Part shown: piece by piece, positions 26,860 through 35,580 of the stretch
Numbering within the stretch: position 1 is the stretch's first letter
Layout of the letters: every line of letters starts with the position of its first letter
Source of the DNA: UBA1422 sp041859095
GTDB taxonomy: Bacteria > Bacillota > Clostridia > Peptostreptococcales > Anaerovoracaceae
DNA: 64,000 nucleotides
Direction: 5' to 3'
Assembly (NCBI GenBank): GCA_041859095.1
Contig: JBHEKY010000018.1
Location: 1-64,000 of the forward strand
Notes under the pieces: generated by a model
What the model saw: only the letters and a program-made list of their open reading frames with translations
Database searches by the model: none
Told to the model about the DNA's origin: nothing
Program-made: the position numbers and the translations under genes

Positions 26860-29241
26860 ATGAAACAAGGAATGAAAGTCCGTAAGCGAAGCCATATGCT
26901 GGTGGATTACAAGGAAGAAACCATTGCAAATGCCATCCGCAAAGCTATGTCGGAAACCATCGAGGGGGTGGATGAACCGCTATCCTGGGCGCTGGCCAGA
27001 GAGGCCACAGCCATCTTGACCAAAGAAGGCCAAGAAGTGGTTACGGTAGACGAGATCCAGGACATCGTCGAAGACCTGCTGATGCAACGACGCCGTGATG
27101 CGGCCAAAGAATATATCATCTATCGGTACGAGAGAGACAAAGAACGGAAGAAAGAGTTGATTGAAAGGGGAGAGCGTGAAGAAGGCCCTTTTGAACCAAG
27201 TCTCAGGGAGGAATTCCTTTCCCAATACAAGCATATGCCAAATCCTATGGGCCCCCTTGGAAGTTTTGTCTATTACAGGACCTACTCCAGATGGTTGAAG
27301 GATGACCTTCGGCGGGAGTATTGGTGGGAAACCGTCAAGCGGGCGGTGGAATATAACTGTAATCTTGTCCCAGATACCCCAAGAGCCGAAGCCGAAGAAC
27401 TGTTTGCCAACATCTATGAAATGAAGCAGTTCCTTTCCGGGCGGACCCTTTGGGCGGGTGGCACGGATGCCAGCTTGAAATACCCCATGAGCAACTTCAA
27501 CTGTGCCGGATTGGTCATTGACAACTTCAATGCTTTCGACGAACTGTTTTACTTGCTGATGGTAGGCGCCGGTGTCGGCGTTCGAACCACATTCGAGGAT
27601 GCCATGAAGATGTCCGCAGTGCGAACCGATATCAAAGTGATTCATATGGCTTACGAGCCGGTCCCCAAAGAAGAGCGGGACGACATGACCACTCTTGATT
27701 TTACAAAAAACAAAAACATCGCCGAAATTATCGTTGGCGATAGCAAAGAAGGGTGGCAGGATTCCCTGAACTACTTCTTCAAAATCCACTATGCCAAACG
27801 GTATCGTGACATCGAGACCATTTATATCAACTACAACAACGTCCGCCCCAAGGGTGAGCGGCTGAAGGTCTTTGGCGGAACCGCCAGCGGCCATGACAGT
27901 CTGAAGAACATGTTTATCAAAATCAAGGATGTTTTTGACAGAAGCTACGAAGAAAAGTACCAGCTGCGACCCATCGATTGCCTGGACATTGCCAATATCA
28001 TCGGAGAAAACGTGGTATCCGGCGGCGTGCGCCGAACAGCAGAAATGGTACTCATCGATCCGAAGGACGAAGATGCAATCCATGCCAAGAGCAATCTATA
28101 TATCAAAAACGAGGAAGAAAACTGGATCATCGATCCGTCCATTGCTCATCGTCAGATTAGCAACAACTCGATTTTGTACCGCAAAAAACCCAGCCGGGAC
28201 CAGCTCCACTGGATGCTAATGGCCATGAAAACTTCCGGCGAGCCGGGATTTGTCAACTGGGAAGCTGCGTCCAAGAGACGTGAAAATTTCAACGTTGTGA
28301 ATCCGTGTGGCGAAATTTTGTTGGATGCCAACGGACTTTGCAATCTGACCACAGTCAACGTGATGAAATTTGTCCGGGGAGATAAAACCCTGGACATGGA
28401 CGGACTTCTTCGGGCTATGTGGCTTTCCGCCCGGGCCGGTCTTCGTATGACCTGCCTGGATTTGGAACTGGACAACTGGGATTTGATTCAGAAACGAGAC
28501 CGGCTTTTGGGCTGCTCCATCACCGGATGGCAGGATGCAATGAATGCCTTGGGCTATGACATGCCGGAACAGTCAAAGTTGTTACGTACCTTGCGGGAAG
28601 CCGTACATTCGGCAGGCAACGGATATGCCAAAGAACTGGGCATCAACCAGCCGCTATTGATGACAACCGTAAAGCCGGAGGGAACCCTTTCCCAGTTGCC
28701 GGAAGTCAGCTCGGGTGTACATTTTTCTCATTCAGAGTACTACATCAGACGGGTGCGAATCTCTGCAGATGACCCGCTAGCCAAGGTCACCATGAAACTG
28801 GGCTGGCCGGTTTTCCCGGAGGTCAATCAGACTTGGGACAATGCCAAAACTCTGGTCATCGAGTTCCCGGCCAAGGCGCCGGAAGGTCGAACCAAAGGAG
28901 ACGTGGGAGCCATCGAACAACTGGAAACTTACAAGATGTTCATGACAAACTATGTGGATCATAATTGTTCCATTACGGTTCATGTCAGAGAGAACGAGTG
29001 GGATGATGTGGAAGAATGGCTGTGGAACAACTGGGACAACTGCATTGCCCTGTCCTTCCTGCCCTATGAAGATAGTTTTTATGAGATGTTGCCTTACGAA
29101 GAAATCGGCAAGGAAGCTTATGAGCAAAGGCTTGCGGCCATGAAGCCGTTTGTGCCCAGCCTTTTGAAGCAATTTGAAGTAGGCGATGACGACCGGGACC
29201 TAGGGACAGACTGTCTAGCCGGGGTTTGTCCGGTAAGATAA
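26860..29241 (+). CDS. nrdJ: Adenosylcobalamin-dependent (class II) ribonucleotide reductase
   Basis: Makes deoxyribonucleotides without oxygen using a B12-derived radical. About 793 residues. The N-terminus (VRKRSHMLVDYKEETIANAIRKAM onward) is an ATP-cone allosteric domain. Then come FNCAGLVIDNF, GAGVGVRTTFED, the active-site NPCGEILLDANGLCN with Cys of the redox/radical set, and TVKPEGTLSQLPEVSSGVH. The C-terminus DCLAGVCPVR has the C-x4-C pair that delivers electrons in RTPR-type enzymes, so the monomeric triphosphate reductase type is favoured. The frame opens at a GTG (26821), but ATG 26860 follows GGAGGGG. Confidence 0.9.
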   Translation: MKQGMKVRKRSHMLVDYKEETIANAIRKAMSETIEGVDEPLSWALAREATAILTKEGQEVVTVDEIQDIVEDLLMQRRRDAAKEYIIYRYERDKERKKELIERGEREEGPFEPSLREEFLSQYKHMPNPMGPLGSFVYYRTYSRWLKDDLRREYWWETVKRAVEYNCNLVPDTPRAEAEELFANIYEMKQFLSGRTLWAGGTDASLKYPMSNFNCAGLVIDNFNAFDELFYLLMVGAGVGVRTTFEDAMKMSAVRTDIKVIHMAYEPVPKEERDDMTTLDFTKNKNIAEIIVGDSKEGWQDSLNYFFKIHYAKRYRDIETIYINYNNVRPKGERLKVFGGTASGHDSLKNMFIKIKDVFDRSYEEKYQLRPIDCLDIANIIGENVVSGGVRRTAEMVLIDPKDEDAIHAKSNLYIKNEEENWIIDPSIAHRQISNNSILYRKKPSRDQLHWMLMAMKTSGEPGFVNWEAASKRRENFNVVNPCGEILLDANGLCNLTTVNVMKFVRGDKTLDMDGLLRAMWLSARAGLRMTCLDLELDNWDLIQKRDRLLGCSITGWQDAMNALGYDMPEQSKLLRTLREAVHSAGNGYAKELGINQPLLMTTVKPEGTLSQLPEVSSGVHFSHSEYYIRRVRISADDPLAKVTMKLGWPVFPEVNQTWDNAKTLVIEFPAKAPEGRTKGDVGAIEQLETYKMFMTNYVDHNCSITVHVRENEWDDVEEWLWNNWDNCIALSFLPYEDSFYEMLPYEEIGKEAYEQRLAAMKPFVPSLLKQFEVGDDDRDLGTDCLAGVCPVR

Positions 29242-29255
29242 CAAGGAGGCCTCCC

Positions 29256-29717
29256 ATGAAAATCAACAAAGAGGTGGAGCAATATGTTTTAGCTCAACCC
29301 ATTGAGAGACAGGAAGCGCTGCTTGCTCTCCTAGAAACCGTACGGGCAAATTTGCCTTCTGGCTTTGAGGAGCGAATGCAATACGGCATGATTGGGTTCG
29401 TGGTTCCTTTTGAAACCTATCCCAGCGGGTATCATGTCAACCCCAAAGAACCTCTACCATTTATGGCGTTGGCCAATCAGAAACAATATCTCGCGCTTTA
29501 TCATATGGGCATATACGGGGACCCTGCCCTGCTTGCCTGGTACCAGAAAGCTTACGAAGATTTGGGTATTGGCAAGTTGGACATGGGCAAAAGCTGCATC
29601 CGGTTCAAAAAAATGGACCGGATCCCACTGGATCTGGTCGCAGAATTATGCCAAAAGATTACACCCGCCAAATACGTTGAACAGTACGAGGCCGGGCGCC
29701 ATAAGTTGGGCAAGTAG
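29256..29717 (+). CDS. DUF1801 family protein
   Basis: 153 residues. EERMQYGMIGFVVP, YPSGYHVNPKEPLPFMALANQKQYLALYHMG and KSCIRFKKMDRIPLDLV match the pattern I recall for DUF1801 (YdhG-like) proteins, whose fold resembles iron chaperone frataxin-like/YdhG proteins; the function is not established. AAGGAGG at 29243-29249 decides the ATG at 29256; a longer frame from 29226 would overlap nrdJ. It lies 14 bases after nrdJ and is probably co-transcribed with it. Confidence 0.75.
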   Translation: MKINKEVEQYVLAQPIERQEALLALLETVRANLPSGFEERMQYGMIGFVVPFETYPSGYHVNPKEPLPFMALANQKQYLALYHMGIYGDPALLAWYQKAYEDLGIGKLDMGKSCIRFKKMDRIPLDLVAELCQKITPAKYVEQYEAGRHKLGK

Positions 29718-29776
29718 TTATTATTCAGGGTATAATCACAGCTATAAATGTTGAACTATAAATGCATAATTAACAC

Positions 29777-29805
29777 TTGATACAATATTCTTTCTGTTGT
29801 ATAAT
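29777..29805 (+). promoter_or_regulatory. Promoter of the MacB-like/M50 operon
   Basis: TTGATA (29777-29782), 17-bp spacer, perfect TATAAT (29800-29805). The transcript would start near 29812, leaving a roughly 150-base leader before the 152-residue protein. Confidence 0.65.
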
Positions 29806-29860
29806 TGCTGCAAGGCGAATCCATGAATCGACAGTCTGGTTGAATAATATTGGGGAACAA

Positions 29861-30001
29861 ATGATAGAATTTCACATACCAATATTTGGACTGCCATGCT
29901 TCTTACTTTGGAGATGCCTGGCAGTTTTTTTGTTGAGCGAAGTTCATTTGGCTAGGAGGAAATTATGGGTAATTCAATATTTTTTGAGACAAGACAATTA
30001 A
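29861..30001 (+). CDS. Possible 46-residue hydrophobic peptide in the operon leader
   Basis: ATG 29861 with GGGGA four bases upstream begins a short frame (MIEFHIPIFGLPCFLLWRCL and on) with one hydrophobic stretch and a basic tail. It overlaps the next gene's start by 37 bases. It could be a leader peptide, a small toxin-like or precursor peptide, or chance. Weak ribosome site. Confidence 0.25.
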   Translation: MIEFHIPIFGLPCFLLWRCLAVFLLSEVHLARRKLWVIQYFLRQDN

Positions 30002-30423
30002 ATGTTGCGTGGATTGCAATAGCAGGGGTATGCTCGATTTTGACGTTAGTTGCCACTGCCATCGGACTGCATTACCAGTTGTTTGGCGTTGAAGAATCTG
30101 ACAAATGGAAGGCTACATTTGCTGTAAATCAACCAACAGCGATTATACAAACGGCTAAGCATTGGAATGACGGAGATTTGATGTATGGGGTGATTCAAAC
30201 AGCAGGTACTCCAAAAACCACCAAATATGATATATGGTGGAAAAAAACCAATGGCAGCTACAATTTGGAGTTTTCCAATGGTTACTGCAATGCCAACGAC
30301 ACCTACTACGGTGCGTGGTACATGCATTCTCCAAATGGAATCAGCCAATATGCTTACAAATTAATCAAAAAGACGAATTTAAATACCAAATCAATCTTAT
30401 ATGTGGACTTGATGCTTATGTAA
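29965..30423 (+). CDS. Small membrane-anchored protein, candidate cargo of the export operon
   Basis: 152 residues. A short cytoplasmic N-terminus, one transmembrane segment (about residues 14-36, AWIAIAGVCSILTLVATAIG), then an extracytoplasmic part with aromatic, Gly- and Asn-rich sequence (KYDIWWKKTNGSYN, YYGAWYMHSPNGISQY). Strong AGGAGG before the ATG. I do not recognise the family. Being first in an operon with two ABC half-transporters and an intramembrane M50 protease suggests that it is the exported, processed or sensed component; this is inference from context. The single membrane span would suit cleavage by an M50 enzyme. Confidence 0.65.
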   Translation: MGNSIFFETRQLNVAWIAIAGVCSILTLVATAIGLHYQLFGVEESDKWKATFAVNQPTAIIQTAKHWNDGDLMYGVIQTAGTPKTTKYDIWWKKTNGSYNLEFSNGYCNANDTYYGAWYMHSPNGISQYAYKLIKKTNLNTKSILYVDLMLM

Positions 30424-30476
30424 CTTGAATGCAATCTTCGCTCGACAACAATCTGCAATTCAAGGAGGGATCCGCA

Positions 30477-32225
30477 ATGCTGATTGAAGTACCTGAACTC
30501 CGCATCAAAAAAAGCGGAGAACTATTGATTCGCCACACACATATGTATCTCCCCAATCCCGGATTGGTGTTGCTGAGAGGTAAAAATGGTAGCGGCAAAA
30601 CAACTCTGATGAAGGAAATCTTCCACAGCCAATGCGGCCTATTCTCTATGGTGTGCCAGGAATGCGATCAAGTCCTATCCGAGATTTCTGTTTTGGACAA
30701 CATAGACATGTTTCAGAACAATAAATCGGAGATTGAGCATTGCCTGAAGTCGAATGGACTAGCACATTTGATGGAAAAGCCGGCAAGGAGTTTGAGCGGT
30801 GGTGAAAGCCGTTTGCTTTCTGTACTCCGAGCTTTGTTTTCCCCCAAAGAATTTATCCTTTTAGACGAGCCAACCAATGATATCGACGATCGAACCTTTG
30901 AGATTATTAAAAATTTAATCAAAGATTTCTCTGCGCAGAAAACCATCCTGATTGTCAGCCATGACAAGCGTTTTGACGACATCAACCTGAGCTATGAGAT
31001 TGTTCAAAAAGAATTGTTGTTGGTGTCTGGTGGTGTTTCCGACACAGGCGTAGAATTGCGGAATTCCATTGAAGGCAGCACGATGTTGTCTGACTTTGAG
31101 CGCAACCGACACAATCCGGTGATCCTTTTTTACTGTTTATTGATGTTTGCAATACTCTTATATAGCTTTATGATTGGTGTTTCGGCAGACCCAATCGATC
31201 CCTACTCAAAGTACCCGATGAATACCTTTCGGATAGCCAGTATGATCGGCACCGACCTAATGTCATTCAATGATGTGGATGCTATGAATACAGTCCTATT
31301 GCGCGCGGCGCTCAGATTCAACAAAGTGGACTACATCATAAAAGCGTCTAAAGATCCAAAAGAAATAGGACAACAAATTGTGCTCAAAGAAGAAATGACA
31401 AACAAGGTGTTTCCTTTGGAATACTATGACCCGGTCAGTAGGAAATATTTCAATCTTGAACGATTGATGACTTCAATATTGGCAGAAAAATTGAACATTC
31501 CGGCTACCGACATCATTTTTCGTAAAAGCTTGTCGGAGACTGTTTCGATAAGTGACCAGAAAGAAAAACAGGCAATGATTCCACATGGCATGCAACAGAA
31601 GGAACTGGAAAAGATTTTGTCGCCTTACGGGTATCGGCTGAAAGAAAGTGATACGCCTGGCTCCTTGTATCTGTTTGATTTCAGCATCGCTTTATACAAT
31701 GAAGCGCTTAAGTTAGCTGATGGCAAGTCGAAGTTTTTGGTCGATGCACTTATAGTCAAGAATGCGGATGTCAGCTTTATAGAATTCTTGGAAGGCAATG
31801 GGCTTACAAAAAGAGCCTACATGATTCAAGGCTATGAGATATACAAAGCTTTTGAAGAGGCAAACCGCTTTCTACAATGGTATCAAACTATTCGGTCGCT
31901 TGTCGGCTACCTGGGCTTGTCATTTGTGTGTCTAATTCTCATCCTATATCTATTTGAGAAAAGCCGGTGGAAAAAATACAGAATTCTGTACTATTATGGA
32001 TATCCCATAGAGGTGATTGTTACCGGGTTTTACGATACATATTGGATTAAGAACTTAAACCCTTTCCTGGCTATGCTCTCAATCATTTCAGGAATAGGGT
32101 TGTTGGTAGTTTATAACAATTTTTTTGTCATAGCCGCTGTTGCGATATACTCAGTGGCGGTTGGAATCTCGTCCAAATTCGCATGTTCCGCTGTGAGAAA
32201 AAAAATATGGAAAGGCAAATTATGA
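30477..32225 (+). CDS. ABC transporter, ATPase fused to MacB-like permease (subunit A)
   Basis: 582 residues. The N-terminal ATPase (about 1-190) has Walker A RGKNGSGKTT, signature LSGGESRLLSVL, Walker B FILLDEPTNDID and H-loop IVSHDKR. It is followed by one span (about 218-238), a ~230-residue extracytoplasmic domain, and three spans in the last ~110 residues (SLVGYLGLSFVCLILILYLF onward). NBD-TM-ectodomain-3TM is the MacB/type VII layout. Those proteins extrude or shield against peptides by mechanical coupling rather than through a channel. Start: ATG 30477 eight bases after AAGGAGG; a longer frame from 30429 is less likely. It overlaps the next gene by 4 bases and probably forms a heterodimer with it. 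Confidence 0.8.
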   Translation: MLIEVPELRIKKSGELLIRHTHMYLPNPGLVLLRGKNGSGKTTLMKEIFHSQCGLFSMVCQECDQVLSEISVLDNIDMFQNNKSEIEHCLKSNGLAHLMEKPARSLSGGESRLLSVLRALFSPKEFILLDEPTNDIDDRTFEIIKNLIKDFSAQKTILIVSHDKRFDDINLSYEIVQKELLLVSGGVSDTGVELRNSIEGSTMLSDFERNRHNPVILFYCLLMFAILLYSFMIGVSADPIDPYSKYPMNTFRIASMIGTDLMSFNDVDAMNTVLLRAALRFNKVDYIIKASKDPKEIGQQIVLKEEMTNKVFPLEYYDPVSRKYFNLERLMTSILAEKLNIPATDIIFRKSLSETVSISDQKEKQAMIPHGMQQKELEKILSPYGYRLKESDTPGSLYLFDFSIALYNEALKLADGKSKFLVDALIVKNADVSFIEFLEGNGLTKRAYMIQGYEIYKAFEEANRFLQWYQTIRSLVGYLGLSFVCLILILYLFEKSRWKKYRILYYYGYPIEVIVTGFYDTYWIKNLNPFLAMLSIISGIGLLVVYNNFFVIAAVAIYSVAVGISSKFACSAVRKKIWKGKL

Positions 32226-34033
32226 ATATCAGGAAACACAAAATTCAAAAGGGCAAGTTTGAACTTGCAGTTGAGAGAATGGATTTATCAAAAAAGGGCA
32301 TTTATTTGATTTGTGGCGCCAACGGTAGCGGAAAGACGTCTTTCATAGAATCCGTGCTGAAGAAAAATCAAATAGAGGACATCGGCCAGGTTGAAAAATC
32401 TCAATACATTTCTTATTTTCCCCAACGGCTCTACCCGTACGAAATATCAGGATGCGAATATTTGGAAGGATGCGATCCGGTATTGATACAAAAATACTGT
32501 CGCTACTTTTCATTTGATATCTTGGAAAAGGACATAACGTATCTAAGCGGCGGCGAGTTCGTTGTTTTGACATTGATCCGTTGCCTGTCCAGAGGCACGC
32601 AGATTTTGGTGTTGGACGAACCCACGAACAACCTTGATGATGAAACAGTCAAAAAAGTCGCCTATCTGCTAGAAGAACTATCTGCGGAAAAAACCATCGT
32701 CGTGTCAACCCATGATAATCGACTGAAACTGCAACATCACTCTATGCTGGAAGTGAAAGACGGAGCAACACAACTGACTTCCCTGGAAGGTTACGACACG
32801 ACGCCATTATGTCCTCAACCCGCCCCTCCTTTAAAAAACAAGTCATTTCAATCACTATGCTTCTCAAAATTCAACGGACTCATGTTTTCCGTGGTGCTTT
32901 TTTGCGGTTTGTTGACGTCCATGTTTGCTTCTAATTATTTGTTGAACCAAGTGCCGGCTATGGATAAATTACCGGACGACGATGTGATCAATCTCATGTG
33001 GATTGCTGAAGAGGTTGCCACCTATATTGAAGCAACAAAATCTCCCACAGAAATCACAAGAAATTTCAAAGGCAAAACGGATACTATGAGTGTTGATGAA
33101 CTCGTTACATTATCAAAAAAAGCCTTTGTTGAGGACATTTATGTGATTGATACTGGATATTTGGCAAAAATGCAGGAGGGCACACATGACGGGCTTCTTA
33201 TTTTTTCAATACCAAGCGTGACGGCAAACCATACGCTTCATTTCGGTGCTTACCCGGGATGCAAAAAATATTTGCTATCTGGCAGATTGCCGCAAGACAA
33301 CAAAAAAGAAGCACTGGTTTCATTTGAGCAAATGCAGAAACATTTCGGTTATGCCGGAGATATCAACGATGTGATTGGACAAACGATAGAAATTGAAGAG
33401 GACTCCTATGAAGTGGTGGGCTTGACCAACCTGCCCTACGTTTCAATCTCATTCGATGCCAACTCGAAAAAACAATATGGGACGGTTCATGTTACGGAAC
33501 AAAACGTCGCTGCACTGAACCGGATTCTTGAACAAATGAAGGAGTTGAATTACGGTAACTTGATATTTGAGGACATCTTCATAGAATATCAACCTTCCTC
33601 GGTTGACGAAATCATGGATTATCTAGTCGAACATGCGCCCAGTTACCAGTATTCTTCCACATATGTAGATGCGAAAATTGAACAAAAGGCTTACCTTGAT
33701 TTATTGCCAAAACTTTGGCTGCTATCTTTAGTCTTGTCGATCCTGCTAAGTGTCATACTAATGCTGACGGGATCAAAAATGTTTTTGATTTTGGGGAATC
33801 AAATTCAGGATTTGAACAACCGAAATTTCCAGCCAAAGAAGAATTTCTCGATACTGGTGGGGGTATTTGCAACTGATTTTTCAATCATGACCGTAGTTTG
33901 TCTGCTAGAAGGCCTGTACTTTCTTGGAGCTTTGCAACGATTGCCTCAAATGCTGCCGTTTATCACAACAAACATTGTTGTGTTCGGACTGGCATTGGGA
34001 TTGATTTGGAAAAGGTACGACAAGAATGCTTGA
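32222..34033 (+). CDS. ABC transporter, ATPase fused to MacB-like permease (subunit B)
   Basis: 603 residues with the same layout as the preceding gene. ATPase (about 1-195): Walker A CGANGSGKTS, signature LSGGEFVVLTLI, Walker B ILVLDEPTNNLDD, H-loop STHDNR. One span (about 220-242), a large ectodomain (about 245-490), then three spans. Both ATPases have intact motifs, so an active heterodimer is expected. The start at 32222 overlaps the previous stop (ATGA), with GGAAAGG upstream. The end overlaps the M50 gene by 8 bases. Confidence 0.8.
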   Translation: MNIRKHKIQKGKFELAVERMDLSKKGIYLICGANGSGKTSFIESVLKKNQIEDIGQVEKSQYISYFPQRLYPYEISGCEYLEGCDPVLIQKYCRYFSFDILEKDITYLSGGEFVVLTLIRCLSRGTQILVLDEPTNNLDDETVKKVAYLLEELSAEKTIVVSTHDNRLKLQHHSMLEVKDGATQLTSLEGYDTTPLCPQPAPPLKNKSFQSLCFSKFNGLMFSVVLFCGLLTSMFASNYLLNQVPAMDKLPDDDVINLMWIAEEVATYIEATKSPTEITRNFKGKTDTMSVDELVTLSKKAFVEDIYVIDTGYLAKMQEGTHDGLLIFSIPSVTANHTLHFGAYPGCKKYLLSGRLPQDNKKEALVSFEQMQKHFGYAGDINDVIGQTIEIEEDSYEVVGLTNLPYVSISFDANSKKQYGTVHVTEQNVAALNRILEQMKELNYGNLIFEDIFIEYQPSSVDEIMDYLVEHAPSYQYSSTYVDAKIEQKAYLDLLPKLWLLSLVLSILLSVILMLTGSKMFLILGNQIQDLNNRNFQPKKNFSILVGVFATDFSIMTVVCLLEGLYFLGALQRLPQMLPFITTNIVVFGLALGLIWKRYDKNA

Positions 34034-34451
34034 ACTTTACCTAGGATATGTTGGGTTGGTAGTGATACATGAACTTGGACACTATGCGTTGCTCAAAGCT
34101 TACAAGGTAAAAGTAGTAGAAGTAACCATTGGTAATTTTCTGTATATGCGACTTGGAATATTCAAGATTTCTCCCTTGATTGCAAGTGGAAAAATAACAT
34201 TTTCTGTAGCAGATTTCAACAAACAAAAAATTATACCAAAACTCTGTATTTTAGCCGTTGGACCCATATCAAATATTGTAATGAGCGTGCTTCTGTCAAC
34301 ACTCTCAACACTACTAAGCTCAATCGCATTATTTATGGCAATGATTACTTTGATGCCGGTTCCATTCCTAAATACTGATGGTTGTGGCATTGTGGATGAA
34401 TTGTTAAAATATTTTTTGCAAAGAAAAAATAAGAAAGGTTTAAAAGATTGA
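34026..34451 (+). CDS. M50 family membrane zinc metalloprotease (site-2 protease like)
   Basis: 141 residues. HELGH at residues 15-19 in the first membrane helix is the zinc motif. The usual second motif (NxxPxPxLDGG) is represented by LMPVPFLNTDGCGIVDE near 112, keeping the Asp zinc ligand. It is very short for M50, with only 3-4 spans and no PDZ domain, so it is a minimal catalytic core. M50 proteases cleave substrates within or next to membrane helices. In this operon the first gene's single-span protein is a reasonable substrate, by inference. Similar mini-M50 proteins accompany peptide systems such as Yyd. Confidence 0.8.
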   Translation: MLELYLGYVGLVVIHELGHYALLKAYKVKVVEVTIGNFLYMRLGIFKISPLIASGKITFSVADFNKQKIIPKLCILAVGPISNIVMSVLLSTLSTLLSSIALFMAMITLMPVPFLNTDGCGIVDELLKYFLQRKNKKGLKD

Positions 34452-34644
34452 TAACAACATAGACTGCCAATCTGGTAATCAACGGTTCACAATAATCCTC
34501 TGCATGCTATGTGCAGCAATGCTAAGCATTGTTGGGATATATCATCTCATCGCATTTAACCGACCATGGGATTATTTTAGTGCAGCCGGGTCGGTTGGTC
34601 TAACGTTGGCACTGTTAGGTGCGTACAGAACAGTCAAGGAGTGA
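34447..34644 (+). CDS. Possible 65-residue two-span membrane protein with a non-standard start
   Basis: An open frame directly after the M50 gene encodes two hydrophobic helices (RFTIILCMLCAAMLSIVGIY and SAAGSVGLTLALLGAYRTV). No ATG, GTG or TTG is in frame before the first helix. ATT at 34447, which overlaps the M50 stop and follows AAAGG, would be the only natural start; the ATG at 34504 would lose the start of helix one. It may be a small immunity or accessory protein, or a decayed gene. Confidence 0.4.
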   Translation: MDNNIDCQSGNQRFTIILCMLCAAMLSIVGIYHLIAFNRPWDYFSAAGSVGLTLALLGAYRTVKE

Positions 34645-34660
34645 ACTTCGAATATTTCGG

Positions 34661-35578
34661 TTAGTCTACCCGATTCAACATCCCACTCTGAAGGAAGCTT
34701 TTGATGCTTTCGGCGGCAGTTTGAATCAGAAGTGCCCGGGTTTCAATGGGCATCCAGGCATTATGGGGGGTGATGAAGCAGTTTTCGATGCCGATCAGTG
34801 GATTGTCGTCGTCTTTGCGGGGTGGCTCCACGGTGAGGACATCTAAGCCTGCGCCGGAGAGCTTTCCCGATTTGAGTGCTTCAGCCAAAGCAAATTCATC
34901 AATCAATCCGCCACGGGCGGTGTTCAACAACAGAGCGCCGTCCTTCATTTTTTTGATAAAATCAGCATCCACCATGTGGTGGTTCTTGTCAGTCAAGGGG
35001 CAATGCAGACTGAGTACATCCGCGAAAATCGCCTCCGCCGGGTCTTCGCTGTATGGAATGACTTTCATCCCCAGGGCCTCGGCAATTAACCCGACCTTAC
35101 GGCCGATGTTGCCGTAACCGATAATCCCCAGGGTTTTCCCGGAAAGCAGGTGAAGAGGCCTAAGGGCGAAGCAGGTATGTGAAAAATCAGTATAGTATCC
35201 ATCTTGCACTGCCTGGTTGTGAAGCCCCACTTGATTGGTCAGTTCCAATAGGAGTGCGATGGTGTGCTGGGCCACCGCGTCGGTGGAATATCCAGGAGCA
35301 TTGGTGACAGCGATGCCCAGGTCCTTTGCGGCATCTAGGTCCACATGACTGTAGCCAGTGGAAATCAATGCCAGCAGCTTCAGGTTTGGTAATGCGGTCA
35401 ATGTTTTTCGAGTGAAAGGGAGATCGGCAGAAACAATAATATCCGCATCAAAAGCAAGTGCGGGCACGTCCTGTTCCAAGGCGTTTTCAAAGATAGTAAG
35501 CTGCCCAAGAGCACTGATGGGTGCCCAGGAAAGGTCTCCCGGGTTGGTGTTGTATCCGTCCACGATGGTGATTTTCAT
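34661..35578 (-). CDS. D-isomer-specific 2-hydroxyacid dehydrogenase
   Basis: 305 residues, NAD(P)-dependent, reducing 2-keto acids or hydroxypyruvate. Seen: the dinucleotide loop GIIGYGNIGRKVG near 150, the active-site Arg in LLNTARGGLIDE near 223, the Glu in LTVEPP, and the catalytic His in TPHNAW near 273. It resembles glycerate dehydrogenase/hydroxypyruvate reductase. ATG 35578, two bases after the SCIFF maturase stop (minus strand) with AGAGG upstream, gives coupling to scfB. A link between this enzyme and SCIFF is not known to me and may be just operon placement. Confidence 0.85.
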   Translation of the reverse strand: MKITIVDGYNTNPGDLSWAPISALGQLTIFENALEQDVPALAFDADIIVSADLPFTRKTLTALPNLKLLALISTGYSHVDLDAAKDLGIAVTNAPGYSTDAVAQHTIALLLELTNQVGLHNQAVQDGYYTDFSHTCFALRPLHLLSGKTLGIIGYGNIGRKVGLIAEALGMKVIPYSEDPAEAIFADVLSLHCPLTDKNHHMVDADFIKKMKDGALLLNTARGGLIDEFALAEALKSGKLSGAGLDVLTVEPPRKDDDNPLIGIENCFITPHNAWMPIETRALLIQTAAESIKSFLQSGMLNRVD

Positions 35579-35580
35579 AG

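Noticed and set aside
29777..29860. Longer start for the small leader peptide before the ABC/M50 operon
   Set aside because: That start coincides with the -35 element, so it would not be in the transcript.
29965..30423. Lactococcin 972-type bacteriocin precursor
   Set aside because: The protein has a membrane anchor but no cleavable signal peptide and no recognisable lactococcin 972 C-terminal pattern; context alone is not enough.
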